Below, piece after piece: positions 48,467 to 61,119 of a DNA stretch of 64,000 nt. Source of the stretch: Phocoena phocoena (Eukaryota > Chordata > Mammalia > Artiodactyla > Phocoenidae); contig NC_089222.1 in the NCBI RefSeq assembly GCF_963924675.1, forward strand, positions 1,488,001-1,552,000. Direction: 5' to 3'. How positions within the stretch are numbered: the first letter of the stretch is position 1; every line of letters starts with the position of its first letter. A program made the position numbers and the translations under genes. The notes under the pieces are model-generated. The model saw nothing but the letters and a program-made list of their open reading frames with translations. It ran no database searches and had not been told where the DNA came from.

Positions 48467-48790
48467 ATGGAGAACAGGGAGCCTTGTTATGCTGATTTGC
48501 AGGATGTAAATTGCCAGCAGCCACCCTGGAGAAGTGTATGGTGTTTCCTGAAACACGTAAGAAATAAAGCAACACAGCCTATGGCAATTGCACTTATGGT
48601 CCTATTCCTTAGGGAAATTAAAATCAAAAACAGAGAGCCACCCCAATGTTTGGGACGGCTGTGTTCACAAGAAGCTCGTCTACAGTACCAGGTAAATATC
48701 CCAGAAAGCAAAATATGGATAAAGAAGTTGTGGCACGTACGTGCAATGCAATATCACTCAGCAATGAAATCTGTGTCATCAGGCCCGTAG
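48467..48790 (+). pseudogene. L1 ORF2 C-terminal remnant, frame open (copy 28)
   Basis: 107 codons. Leu replaces the usual Trp at residue 11 and Ile replaces a Lys before WIKKLW (SKIWIKK); both are shared with copy 27, whose frame is closed. It is a relic. Confidence 0.74.
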
Positions 48791-48893
48791 CGGCATATTG
48801 AGTGGATGCAGGTACGGTGATTCTACGTGAACTACGTCACACAGAAAAAGAAACATCATAAGATATCACTAATACACGGAATGTAAACTTGAC

Positions 48894-50638
48894 TACACAT
48901 GAACTGAATTACAAAACAGAACAGGGTCTCAAATTTAGAAAACCAACTAGTGCTTGCTTATGGGGAAAGGTGCCTTGGGGTGCTGCATAAAACCAGAGAC
49001 TGAAATTAGCACAGATAACATTCCATAAGCCAAATATGTAATAGACAAGACCGACTCCTTGCTCAACGAAATGGACTCAACACCACATATTCAACGCCTA
49101 GGAATATACCTGACTAGGAAGAATCTTAAAACCCATGGATATATATGTCTACATAAGAGAGTCAAGCGTGTGTACTGCGGCCGAAACGCAGCAGTGAAAA
49201 TCCGATAAATCCCATTATCAAAATAAATTTCGAAAACAAATCACAAAGTGAGTGAAATAGAGAGCAATTCTTAAATAATTCACTCAGGGCATGTGATGCA
49301 ACCGGGATTTAACACATCTACACCCAGAGCTGGTTGAGACATAAGGCTGGACACTTCAGGCTGATAGCATTGGTGAGTTTTGGTGAGCAAATGCAGACCC
49401 TTTGAAGTCATACTGCATGGTACCCATTCCATGGGTCCCAACTCTCCAGGTTCAAGGGATTCTTCCTCCAGCTATAACATGCATGGGAAACCCAGAGTAT
49501 CGTCCACCGTGTGATTGGGAAATGATTTAAAATGCATCTCAGTTTTCGTATCCTGGTCCTCGGGTTCACCATTCCAGATGCTTTACTAACACTCTCCCCG
49601 CTTGGAGAGTCAGTGCCTTTAACCTCCTGTTTGGCACAGCTTGCAATTTCTGTGCAAGATGAACAGGAATAGGGAGAACCAGTGAGAGACTAGCTGTAGG
49701 TGTCTGCACGGGCAAATGTAACGCTCATTGCCGACCAGGAAGAGGAATTAAACAAAGGCTCAGCGTGCCCTGCTGAAAACAGATTAGGGCCTGAAGCAAT
49801 CCTGCGGTTTTGTGCCCAGCTCACAAGAAAGCGAGTTGAAGAAAGGAGCTCAGGGGCACTGTAATTCACAAACCTGCAGAGTTATAAATGACAGCTATCC
49901 TCCAAAAATATATTGAAGTAAGCCTGCGAAGGGGACTTGAAAGCGGGGCAGAGTTTCAGGAAAACGATTGCAGGGGTAGATGTAAGTGCCCTGAAAGCAT
50001 AGGAAAAGAGGCAGAACGTCGACAATGATGCACTTGGCCAAAAACGGCGTATGCGTTTTTTCCTGAATATATTCAGGAAAAAACGCATACGCCCTTTTTG
50101 GCCAACCAAGCAAGCCTGTAAAGGAAATCTGCACTACAATGAAGTCTCACTGCCCCCCGGGCAAAAGGGCCATCTGAAAAAAGTGTAAAATCCAGAAAGG
50201 TAGGACAGGATATGGAGAACAGGGAGCCTTGTTATGCTGATTGGCAGGATGTAAATTGCCAGCAGCCACCCTGGAGAAGTGTATGGTGTTTCCTGAAACA
50301 CGTAAGAAACAAAACAACACAGCCTATGGCACTTCCACTTATGGTCCTATAGCTTACGGAAATTAAAATCAAAAACAGACAGCCACCCCAATATTTGGGA
50401 CGGCTGTGTTCACAAGAAGCTCGTCTACAGTATCAGGTAAATATCCCAGAAAGCAAAAAATGGATAAAGAAGTTGTGGCACGTACGTACAATGCAATATC
50501 ACTCAGCAATGAAATCTGTGTCATCAGGCCCGTAGCGGCATAGTGAGTGGATGCAGGTACGGTGATTCTACGTGAACTACGTCACACAGAAAAAGAAACA
50601 TCATAAGATATCACTAATACACGGAATGTAAACTTGAC
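48894..50638 (+). repeat. Satellite monomer copy 29 (1,745 bp)
   Basis: Has the variant GGGGTAGATGTAAGTGCCC near 49974 in place of GGGGGTAGACTGGAATTGCCC, shared with copies 30 and 33. Also GTCTACATAAGAGAG. Palindrome at 50034-50105 has one left-arm mismatch (AAAACGGCG). ORF2 remnant closed at CCTATAGCTT. Confidence 0.97.
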
Positions 50639-52383
50639 TACACATGAACTGAATTACAAAACAGAACAGGGTCTCAAATTTAGAAAACCAACTAGTGCTT
50701 GCTTATGGGGAAAGGTGCCTTGGGGTGCTGCATAAAACCAGAGACTGAAATTAGCACAGATAACTTTCCATAAGCCAAATATGTAATAGACAAGACCTAC
50801 TCCTTGCTCAACGAAATGGACCCAACACCACATATTCAACGCCTAGGAATATACCAGACTAGGAAGAATCTTAAAACCCATGGATATATATGTCTACATA
50901 AGAGAAACAAGCGTGTGTACTGCGGCCAAAACGCAGCAGTGAAAATCCGATAAATCCCATTATCAAAATAAATTTCGAAAACAAATCACAAAGAGAGTGA
51001 AATAGAGAGCAATTCTTAAATAATTCACTCAGGGCATGTGATGCAACCGGGATTTAACACATCTACAACCAGACCTGGTTGAGACATAAGGCTGGACACT
51101 TCAGGCTGATAGCATTGGTGAGTTTTGGTGAGCAAATGCAGACCCTTTGAAGTCATACTGCATGGTACCCATTCCATGGGTCCCAACTCTCCAGGTTCAA
51201 GGGATTCTTCCTCCAGCTAAAACATGCATGGGAAACCCAGAGTATCGTCCACCGTGTGATTGGGAAATGATTTAAAATGCATCTCAGTTTTCGTATCCTG
51301 GTCCTCGGGTTCACCATTCCAGATGCTTTACTAACACTCTCCCCGCTTGGAGAGTCAGTGCCTTTAACCTCCTGTTTGGCACAGCTTGCAATTTCTGTGC
51401 AAGCTGAACAGGAATAGGGAGAACCAATGAGAGACTAGCTGTAGGTGTCTGCACGGGCAAATGTAACGCTCATTGCCGACCAGGAAGAGGAATTAAACAA
51501 AGGCTCAGCGTGCCCTGCTGAAAACAGATTAGGGCCTGAAGCAATCCTGCGGTTTTGTGCCCAGCTCACAAGAAAGCGAGTTGAAAAAAGGAGCTCAGGG
51601 GCACTGTAATTCACAAACCTGCAGAGTTATAAATGACAGCTATCCTCCAAAAATATATTGAAATAAGCCTGCGAAGGGGACTTGAAAGCGGGGCAGAGTT
51701 TCAGGAAAACGATTGCAGGGGTAGATGTAAGTGCCCTGAAAGCATAGGAAAATAGGCAGAACGTCGACAATGATGCACTTGGCCAAAAACGGCGTATGCG
51801 TTTTTTCCTGAATATATTCAGGAAAAAACGCATACGCCCTTTTTGGCCAACCAAGCAAGCCTGTAAAGGAAATCTGCACTACAATGAAGTCTCACTGCCC
51901 CCCGGGCAAAAGGGCCATCTGAAAAAAGTGTAAAATCCAGAAAGGTAGGACAGGATATGGAGAACAGGGTGCCTTTTTATGCTGATTGGCAGGATGTAAA
52001 TTGCCAGCAGCCACCCTGGAGAAGTGTATGGTGTTTCCTGAAACACGTAAGAAACAAAGCAACACAGCCTATGGCACTTCCACTTATGGTCCTATAGCTT
52101 ACGGAAATTAAAATCAAAAACAGACAGCCACCCCAATATTTGGGACAGCTGTGTTCACAAGAAGCTCGTCTACAGTATCAGGTAAATATCCCAGAAAGCA
52201 AAAAATGGATAAAGAAGTTGTGGCACATACGTACAATGCAATATCACTCAGCAATGAAATCTGTGTCATCAGGCCCGTAGCGGCATAGTGAGTGGATGCA
52301 GGTACGGTGATTCTACGTGAACTACGTCACACAGAAAAAGAAACATCATAAGATATCACTAATACACGGAATGTAAATTTGAC
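50639..52383 (+). repeat. Satellite monomer copy 30 (1,745 bp)
   Basis: Close relative of copy 29: same GGGGTAGATGTAAG block, CAAATCACAAAGAGAGTG and one-mismatch palindrome (51779-51850, AAAACGGCG). Opens with the AACTTTCC/GGACCC pair. ORF2 remnant closed at CCTATAGCTT. Confidence 0.97.
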
Positions 52384-54132
52384 TACACATGAACTGAATT
52401 ACAAAACAGAACAGGGTCTCAAATTTAGAAAACCAACTAGTGCTTGCTTATGGGGAAAGGTGCCTTGGGGTGCTGCATAAAACCAGAGACTGAAATTAGC
52501 ACAGATAACTTTCCATAAGCCAAATATGTAATAGACAAGACCTACTCCTTGCTCAACGAAATGGACCCAACACCACATATTCAACGCCTAGGAATATACC
52601 TGACTTGGAAGAATCTTAAAACCCATGGACATATATGTCTACATAAGAGAACCAAGCGTGTGTACTGCGGCCGAAACGCAGCAGTGAAAATCCGATAAAT
52701 CCCATTATCAAAATAAATTTCGAAAACAAATCACAAAGAGAGTGAAATAGAGAGCAATTCTTAAATAATTCACTCAGGGCATGTGATGCAACCGGGATTG
52801 ACCACATCTACACCCAGAGCTGGTTGAGACATAAGGTTGGACACTTCAGGCTGATAGCATTGGTGAGTTTCGGTGAGCAAATGCAGACCCTTTTTCATCA
52901 TACTGCATGGTACCCATTCCATGGGTCCCAACTCTCCAGGTTCAAGGGATTCTTCCTCCAGCTAAAACATGCATGGGAAACCCAGAGTATCGTCCACCGT
53001 GTGATTGGGAAACGATTTAAAATGCATCTCAGTTTTCGTATCCTGGTCCTCGGGTTCACCATTCCAGATGCTTTACTAACACTCTCCCCGCTTGGAGAGT
53101 CAGTGCCTTTAACCTCCTGTTTGGCACAGCTTGCAAATTCTGTGCAAGATGAACAGGAATAGGGAGAACCAATGAGAGACTAGCTGTAGGTGTCTGCACG
53201 GGCAAATGTAACGCTCATTGCCCACCAGGAAGAGGAATTAAACACAGGCTCAGTGTGCCCTGCTGGAAACAGATTAGGGCCTGAAGCAATCCTGCGGTTT
53301 TGTGCCCAGCTCACAAGAAAGCGAGTTGAAGAAAGGAGCTCAGGGGCACTGTAATTCACAAACCTGCAGAGTTATAAATGACAGCTATCCTCCAAAAATA
53401 TATTGAAGTAAGCCTGCGAAGGGGACTTGAAAGCGGGGCAGAATTTCAGGAAAACGATTGCAGGGGGTAGACTGCAATTGCCCTGGAAGCATAGGAAAAG
53501 AGGCACAACGTCGACAATGATGCACTTGGCCAAAAATGGCGTATGCGTTTTTTCCTGAATATATTCAGGAAAAAACGCATACGCCCTTTTTGGCCAACCA
53601 AGCAAGCCTGTAAAGGAAATCTGCACTACAATGAAATCTCACTGCCCCCCCCGGGCAAAAGGGCCATCTGAAAAAATTGTAAAATCCAGAAAGGTAGGAC
53701 AGGATATGGAGAACAGGGAGCCTTGTTATGCTGATTGGCAGGATGTAAATTGTGAAGAGCCACCCTGGAGAAGTGTATGGTGTTTCCTGAAACACGTAAG
53801 AAATAAAGCAACACAGCCTAAGGCAATTGCACTTATGGTCCTATTTCTTAGGGAAATTAAAATCAAAAACAGAGAGCCACCCCAATGTTTGGGACAGCTG
53901 TGTTCACAAGAAGCTCGTCTACAGTATCAGGTAAATATCCCAGAAAGCAAAAAATGGATAAAGAAGTTGTGGCACGTACGTACAATGCAATATCACTCAG
54001 CAATGAAATCTGTGTCATCAGGCCCGTAGCGGCATAGTGAGTGGATGCAGGTACGGTGATTCTACATGAACTACGTCACACAGAAAAAGAAACATCATAA
54101 GATATCACTAATACACGGAATGTAAACTTGAC
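52384..54132 (+). repeat. Satellite monomer copy 31 (1,749 bp)
   Basis: Longest copy. Near 52890 it has ACCCTTTTTCATCATAC where others have ACCCTTTGAAGTCATAC. A longer C run precedes GGGCAAAAGG near 53646. Palindrome at 53526-53597 has one mismatch (AAAATGGCG). ORF2 remnant frame open with TGTGAAGAGCCACC, shared with 33 and 34. Confidence 0.97.
53706..54029 (+). pseudogene. L1 ORF2 C-terminal remnant, frame open (copy 31)
   Basis: 107-codon relic opened by CCTATTTCTTAGGG; Glu-Glu (NCEEPPW) replaces the usual Gln-Gln. The frame extends upstream to 53631 only because the C run there changes phase. Confidence 0.74.
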
Positions 54133-55879
54133 TACACATGAACTGAATTACAAAACAGAACAGGGTCTCAAATTTAGAAAACCAACTAGTGCTTGCTTAT
54201 GGGGAAAGTTGCCTTGGGGTGCTGCATAAAACCAGAGACTGAAATTAGCACAGATAACTTTCCATAAGCCAAATATGTAATAGACAAGACCTACACCTTG
54301 TTCAACGAAATGGACCCAACACCACATATTCAACGCCTAGGATTATACCTGACTAGGAAGAATCTTAAAACCCATGGATATATATGTCTCCATAAGAGAA
54401 TCAAGCGTGTGTACAGCGGCCGAAACGCAGCAGTGAAAATCCGATAAATCCCATTATCAAAATAAATTTCGAAAACAAAACACAAAGACAGTGAAATAGA
54501 GAGCAATGCTTAAATAATTCACTCAGGGCATGTGATGCAACCGGGATTGACCACATCTACACCCAGAGCTGGTTGAGACATAAGGCTGGACACTTCACGC
54601 TGATAGCACTGGTGAGTTTCGGTGAGCAAATGCAGACCCTTTGAAGTCATACTGCATGGTACCCATTCCATGGGTCCCAACTCTCCAGGTTCAAGGCATT
54701 CTTCCTCCAGCTAAAACATGCATGGGAAACCCAGAGTATCGTCCACTGTGTGATTGGGAAACGATTTAAAATGCATCTCAGTTTTCGTATCCTGGTCCTC
54801 GGGTTCACCATTCCAGATGCTTTACTAACACTCTCCCCGCTTGGAGAGTCAGTACCTTTAACCTCCTCTTTGACACAGCTTGCAATTTCTGTGCAAGATG
54901 AACAGGATTAGGGAGAACCAATGAGAGACTAGCTGTAGGTGTCTGCACGGGCAAATGTAACGCTCATTTCACACCAGGAAGAGGAAATAACCAAAGGTTC
55001 AGCATGCCCTGCCGGAAACAAATTAGTGCCTGAAGCAATCCTGCGGTTTTGTGCCCAGCTCACAAGAAAGCGAGTTGAAGAAAGGAGCTCAGGGGCACTG
55101 TAATTCACAAACCTGCAGAGTTATAAATGACAGCTATCCTCCAAAAATATATTGAAGTAAGCCTGCGATGGGGACTTCAAAGTGGGGCAGAATTTCAGGA
55201 AAACAATTGCAGGGGGTAGACTGGAATTGCCCTGAAAGCATAGGAAAAGAGGCACAACGTCGACAATGATGCAGTTGGCCAAAAAGTGCGTATGCGTTTT
55301 TTCCTGAATATATTCAGGAAAAAACGCATACGCCCTTTTTGGCCAACCAAGCAAGCCTGTAAAGGAAATCTGCACAACAATGAAATCTCACTGCCCCACT
55401 GGCAAAAGGGCCATCTGAAAAAAGTGTAAAATCTAGAAAGGTAGGACAGGATATGGAGAAGAGGGAGCCTTGTTATGCTGATTGGCAGGATGTAAATTGC
55501 CAACAGCCACCCTGGAGAAGTGTATGGTGTTTCCTGAAACACGTAAGAAACAAAGCAACACAGCCTATGACACTTGCACTTATGGTCCTATAGCTTACGG
55601 AAATTAAAATCAAAAACAGACAGCCACCCCAATATTTGGAACGGCTGTGTTCACAAGAAGCTCGTCTACAGTATCAGGTAAATATCCCAGAAAGCAAATA
55701 ATGGATAAAGAAGTTGTGGCACGTACGTACAATGCAATATCACTCAGCAATGAAATCTGTGTCATCAGGCCCGTAGCGGCATAGTGAGTGGATGCAGGTA
55801 CGGTGATTCTACGTGAACTATGTCACACAGAAAAAGAAACATCATAAGATATCACTAATACACGGAATGTAAACTTGAC
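54133..55879 (+). repeat. Satellite monomer copy 32 (1,747 bp)
   Basis: Shares CCTACACCTTGTTCAACG, CACTTCACGCTGATAGCACTGG and GGTTCAGCATGCCC with copies 34 and 35. Palindrome at 55275-55346 has one mismatch (AAAGTGCG). ORF2 remnant closed at CCTATAGCTT; the CAACAATGAAATC and GAAGAGGGAGCC marks recur in copy 35. Confidence 0.97.
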
Positions 55880-57627
55880 TACACATGAACTGAATTACAA
55901 AACAGAACAGGGTCTCAAATTTAGAAAACCAACTAGTGCTTGCTTATGGGGAAAGGTGCCTTGGGGTGCTGCATAAAACCAGAGACTGAAATTGGCACTG
56001 ATAACATTCCATAAGCCAAATATGTAATAGAAAAGACCTACTCCTTGCTCAACGAAATGGACTCAACACCACATATTCAACGCCTAGGAATATATCTGAC
56101 TAGGAAGAATTTTAAAATCCATGGATTTATATGTCTCTGTAAGAGAATCAAGCGTGTGTACAGCGGCCGAAACGCAGCAGTGAAAATCGGATAAATCCCA
56201 TTATCAAATTAAATTTCAAAAACAAAACACAAAGACAGTGAAATAGAGAGCACTTCTTAAATAACTCACTCAGGGCATGTGATGCAACCGGGATTGACCA
56301 CATCTACACCCAGAGCTGGTTGAGACATAAGGCTGGAGACTTCAGGCTGATAGCATTGGTGAGTTTCGGTGAGCAAATGCAGACCCTTTGAAGTCATACT
56401 GCATGGTACCCATTCCATGGTTCCCAACTCTCCAGGTTCAAGGGATTCTTCCTCCAGCTAAAACATGCATGGGAAACCCAGAGTATCGTCCACCGTGTGA
56501 TTGGGAAACGATTTAAAATGCATCTCAGTTTTCGTATTCTGGTCCTCGGGTTCACCATTCCAGATGCTTTACTAACACTCTCCCAGCTTGGAGAGTCAGT
56601 GCCTTTAACCTCCTGTTTGGCACAGCTTGCAATTTCTGTGCAAGATGAACAGGAATAGGGAGAACCAATGAGAGACTAGCTGTAGGTGTCTGCACGGGCA
56701 AATGTAACGCTCATTTCCCACCAAGAAGAGGAATTAACCAAAGGCTCAGCGTGCCCTGCCGGAAACAGATTAGGGCCTGAAGCAATCCTGCAGTTTTGTG
56801 CCCAGCTCACAAGAAAGCGAGTTGAAGAAAGGAGCTCAGGGGCACTGTAATTCACAAACCTCCAGAGTTATAAATGACAGCTATCCTCCAAAAATATATT
56901 GAAGTAAGCCTGCGAAGGGGACTTGAAAGCGGGGCAGAGTTTCAGGAAAATGATTGCAGGGGTAGATGTAAGTGCCCTGAAAGCATAGGAAAAGAGGCAG
57001 AACGTCGACAATGATGCACTTGGCCAAAAACGGCGTATGCGTTTTTTCCTGAATATATTCAGGAAAAAACGCATACGCCCTTTTTGGCCAACCAAGCAAG
57101 CCTGTAAAGGAAATCTGCACTACAATGAAATCTCACTGCCCCCCCCCGGGCAAAAGGGCCATCTGAAAAAATTGTAAAATCCAGAAAGGTAGGACAGGAT
57201 ATGGAGAACAGGGAGCCTTGTTATGCTGATTGGCAGGATGTAAATTGTGAAGAGCCACCCTGGAGAAGTGTATGGTGTTTCCTGAAACACGTAAGAAATA
57301 AAGCAACACAGCCTATGGCAATTGCACTTATGGTCCTATTTCTTAGGGAAATTAAAATCAAAAACAGAGAGCCACCCCAATGTTTGGGACGGCTGTGTTC
57401 ACAAGAAGCTCGTCTACAGTATCAGGTAAATATCCCAGAAAGCAAAAAATGGATAAAGAAGTTGTGGCACGTACGTACAATGCAATATCACTCAGCAATG
57501 AAATCTGTGTCATCAGGCCCGTAGCGGCATAGTGAGTGGATGCAGGTACGGTGATTCTACGTGAACTACGTCACACAGAAAAAGAAACATCATAAGATAT
57601 CACTAATACACGGAATGTAAACTTGAC
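55880..57627 (+). repeat. Satellite monomer copy 33 (1,748 bp)
   Basis: Carries the GGGGTAGATGTAAG block of copies 29 and 30 and a C8 run near 57140. Palindrome at 57020-57091 has one mismatch (AAAACGGCG), again as in 29 and 30. ORF2 remnant frame open. Confidence 0.97.
57201..57524 (+). pseudogene. L1 ORF2 C-terminal remnant, frame open (copy 33)
   Basis: 107 codons, same NCEEPPW form as copies 31 and 34, with WIKKLWHVRTMQYHS near the end, the closest match in the window to the L1 ORF2p block I remember. Confidence 0.75.
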
Positions 57628-58767
57628 TACACATGAACTGAATTACAAAACAGAACAGGGTCTCAAATTTAGAAAACCAACTAGTGCTTGCTTATGGGGA
57701 AAGGTGCCTTGGGGTGCTGCATAAAACCAGAGACTGAAATTAGCACAGATAACTTTCCATAAGCCAAATATGTAATAGACAAGACCTACACCTTGTTCAA
57801 CGAAATGGACCCAACACCACATATTCAACGCCTAGGATTATACCTGACTAGGAAGAATCTTAAAACCCATGGATATATATGTCTCCGTAAGAGAAACAAG
57901 CGTGTGTACAGCGGCCGAAACGCAGCAGTGAAAATCCGAAAAATCCCATTATCAAAATAATTTTCGAAAACAAAACACCAAGACAGTGAAATAGAGAGCA
58001 ATTTTTAATAATTCACTCAGGGCATGTGATGCAACCTGATTGACCACATCTACACCCAGAGCTGGTTGAGACATAAGGCTGGACACTTCACGCTGATAGC
58101 ACTGGTGAGTTTCGGTGAGCAAATGCAGACCCTTTGAAGTCATACTGCATGGTACCCATTCCATGGGTCCCAACTCTCCAGTTTCAAGGCATTCTTCCTC
58201 CAGCTAAAACATGCATGGGAAACCCAGAGTATCGTCCACTGTGTGATTGGGAAACGATTTAAAATGCATCTCAGTTTTCGTATCCTGGTCCTCGGGTTCA
58301 CCATTCCAGATGCTTTACTAACACTCTCCCCGCTTGGAGAGTCAGTGCCTTTAACCTCCTGTTTGACACAGCTTGCAATTTCTGTGCAAGATGAACAGGA
58401 ATAGGGAGAACCAATGAGAGACTAGCTGTAGGTGTCTGCACGGGCAAATGTAACGCTCATTTCCCACCAGGAAGAGGAATTAACCAAAGGTTCAGCATGC
58501 CCTGCCGGAAACAGATTAGGGCCTGAAGCAATCCTGCGGTTTTGTGCCCAGCTCACAAGAAAGCGAGTTGAAGAAAGGAGCTCAGGGGCACTGTAATTCA
58601 CAAACCTGCAGAGTTATAAATGACAGCTATCCTCCAAAAATATATTGAGGTAAGCCTGCGAAGGGGACTTGAAAGCGGGACAGAATTTCAGGAAAACGAT
58701 TGCAGGGGGTAGACTGGAATTGCCCTGAAAGCATAGGAAAAGAGGCAGAACGTCGACAATGATGCAG

Positions 58768-58839
58768 TTGGCCAAAAAGGGCGTATGCGTTTTTTCCTGA
58801 ATATATTCAGGAAAAAACGCATACGCCCTTTTTGGCCAA
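58768..58839. repeat. 72-bp perfect palindrome (copy 34)
   Basis: Consensus sequence with all 36 pairs matching; the flank reads GCAGTTGGCC as in copy 32. Confidence 0.96.
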
Positions 58840-58945
58840 CCAAGCAAGCCTGTAAAGGAAATCTGCACTACAATGAAGTCTCACTGCCCCCCGGGCAAAA
58901 GGGCCATCTGAAAAAAGTGTAAAATCCAGAAAGGTAGGACAGGAT

Positions 58946-59269
58946 ATGGAGAACAGGGAGCCTTGTTATGCTGATTGGCAGGATGTAAATTGTGAAGAGC
59001 CACCCTGGAGAAGTGTATGGTGTTTCCTGAAACACGTAAGAAATAAAGCAACACAACCTATGGCAATTGCACTTATGGTCCTATTTCTTAGGGAAATTAA
59101 AATCAAAAACAGAGAGCCACCCCAATGTTTGGGACAGCTGTGTTCACAAGAAGCTCGTCTACAGTATCAGGTAAATATCCCAGAAAGCAAAAAATGGATT
59201 AAGAAGTTGTGGCACGTACGTACAATGCAATATCACTCAGCAATGAAATCTGTGTCATCAGGCCCGTAG
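58946..59269 (+). pseudogene. L1 ORF2 C-terminal remnant, frame open (copy 34)
   Basis: 107 codons. It differs from the copy 33 remnant by a Gln for Arg in CLGQLCS, shared with copy 31. It is a relic. Confidence 0.75.
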
Positions 59270-59372
59270 CGGCATAGTGAGTGGATGCAGGTACGGTGAT
59301 TCTACGTGAACTACGTCACACAGAAAAAGAAACATCATAAGATATCACTAATACACGGAATGTAAACTTGAC

Positions 59373-61119
59373 TACACATGAACTGAATTACAAAACAGAA
59401 CAGGGTCTCAAATTTAGAAAACCAACTAGTGCTTGCTTATGGGGAAAGGTGCCTTGGGGTGCTGCATAAAACCAGAGACTGAAATTAGCACAGATAACTT
59501 TCCATAAGCCAAATATGTAATAGACAAGACCTACACCTTGTTCAACGAAATGGACCCAACACCACGTATTCAACGCCTAGGAATATACCTGACTAGGAAG
59601 AATCTTAAAACCCATGGATATATATATCTCCGTAAGAGAATCAAGCGTGTGTACAGCGGCCGAAAAAAAGCAGTGAAAATCCGATAAATCCCATTATCAA
59701 AATAAATTTCGAAAACAAAACACAAAGACAGTGAAATAGAGAGCAATTCTTAAATAATTCACTCAGGGCATGTGATGCAACCGGGATTGACCACATCTAC
59801 ACCCAGAGCTGGTTGAGACATAAGGCTGGACACTTCACGCTGATAGCACTGGTGAGTTTCGGTGAGCAAATGCAGACCCTTTGAAGTCATACTGCATGGT
59901 ACCCATTCCATGGGTCCCAACTCTCCAGGTTCAAGGCATTCTTCCTCCAGCTAAAACATGCATGGGAAACCCAGAGTATCGTCCACCGTGTGATTGGGAA
60001 ACGATTTAAAATGCATCTCAGTTTTCGTATCCTGGTCCTCGGGTTCACCATTCCAGATGCTTTACTAACACTCTCCCCGCTTGGAGAGTCAGTGCCTTTA
60101 ACCTCCTCTTTGACACAGCTTGCAATTTCTGTGCAAGATGAACAGGAATAGGGAGAACCAATGAGAGACTAGCTGTAGGTGTCTGCACGGGCAAATGTAA
60201 CGCTCATTGCCCACCAGGAAGAGGAATTAACCAAAGGTTCAGCATGCCCTGCCGGAAACAAATTAGGGCCTGAAGCAATCCTGCGGTTTTGTGCCCAGCT
60301 CACAAGAAAGCGAGTTGAAGAAAGGAGCTCAGGGGCACTGTAATTCACAAACCTGCAGAGTTATAAATGACACCTATCCTCCAAAAATATATTGAAGTAA
60401 GCCTGCGAAGGGGACTTGAAAGCGGGGCAGAATTTCAGGAAAACGATTGCAGGGGGTAGACTGGAATTGCCCTGAAAGCATAGGAAAAGAGGCACAACGT
60501 CGACAATGATGCACTTGGCCAAAAAGGGCGTATGCTTTTTTTCCTGAATATATTCAGGAAAAAAAGCATACGCCCTTTTTGGCCAACCAAGCAAGCCTGT
60601 AAAGGAAATCTGCACAACAATGAAATCTCACTGCCCCACTGGCAAAAGGGCCATCTGAAAAAAGTGTAAAATCTAGAAAGGTAGGACAGGATATGGAGAA
60701 GAGGGAGCCTTGTTATGCTGATTGGCAGGATGTAAATTGCCAACAGCCACCCTGGAGAAGTGTATGGTGTTTCCTGAAACACGTAAGAAACAAAGCAACA
60801 CAGCCTATGGCACTTCCACATATGGTCCTATAGCTTAGGGAAATTAAAATCAAAAACAGACAGCCACACCAATGTTTGGGACGGCTGTGTTCACAAGAAG
60901 ATCGTCTACAGTACCAGGTAAATATCCCAGAAATCAAAAAATGGATAAAGAAGTTGTGGCATGTACGTACAATGGAATATCACTCAGCAATGAAATCTGT
61001 GTCATCAGGCCCATAGCGGCATAGTGAGTGGATGCATGTACGGTGATTCTACGTGAACTACGTCACACAGAAATAAAAACATCATAAGATATCACTAATA
61101 CACGGAATGTAAACTTGAC
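59373..61119 (+). repeat. Satellite monomer copy 35 (1,747 bp)
   Basis: Group with copies 32 and 34. CCGAAAAAAAGCAGTG near 59661 replaces CCGAAACGCAGCAGTG. Its end has GCATGTACGGTG and CAGAAATAAAAAC, recalling copy 16. Palindrome at 60515-60586 is perfect with both arms changed. ORF2 remnant closed at CCTATAGCTT. Confidence 0.97.
60515..60586. repeat. 72-bp perfect palindrome with a paired arm change (copy 35)
   Basis: Left arm reads TATGCTTTTTTTCC (consensus TATGCGTTTTTTCC) and right arm GGAAAAAAAGCATA (consensus GGAAAAAACGCATA). The G-to-T at about 60535 and C-to-A at about 60566 are transversions that preserve pairing. Copies 7 and 22 carry only the right-arm change. Confidence 0.94.

Larger units (their letters stand above)
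47147..48893 (+). repeat. Satellite monomer copy 28 (1,747 bp)
   Basis: ACCGACTCC for ACCTACTCC is shared with the start of copy 29, and GCTGATTTGCAGG with the end of copy 27. Palindrome at 48289-48360 is perfect. ORF2 remnant frame open. Confidence 0.97.
57628..59372 (+). repeat. Satellite monomer copy 34 (1,745 bp)
   Basis: Group with copies 32 and 35. It has lost bases at CAATTTTTAATAATTC and GCAACCTGATTGACC near 58001-58040. Palindrome at 58768-58839 is perfect. ORF2 remnant frame open. Confidence 0.97.
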
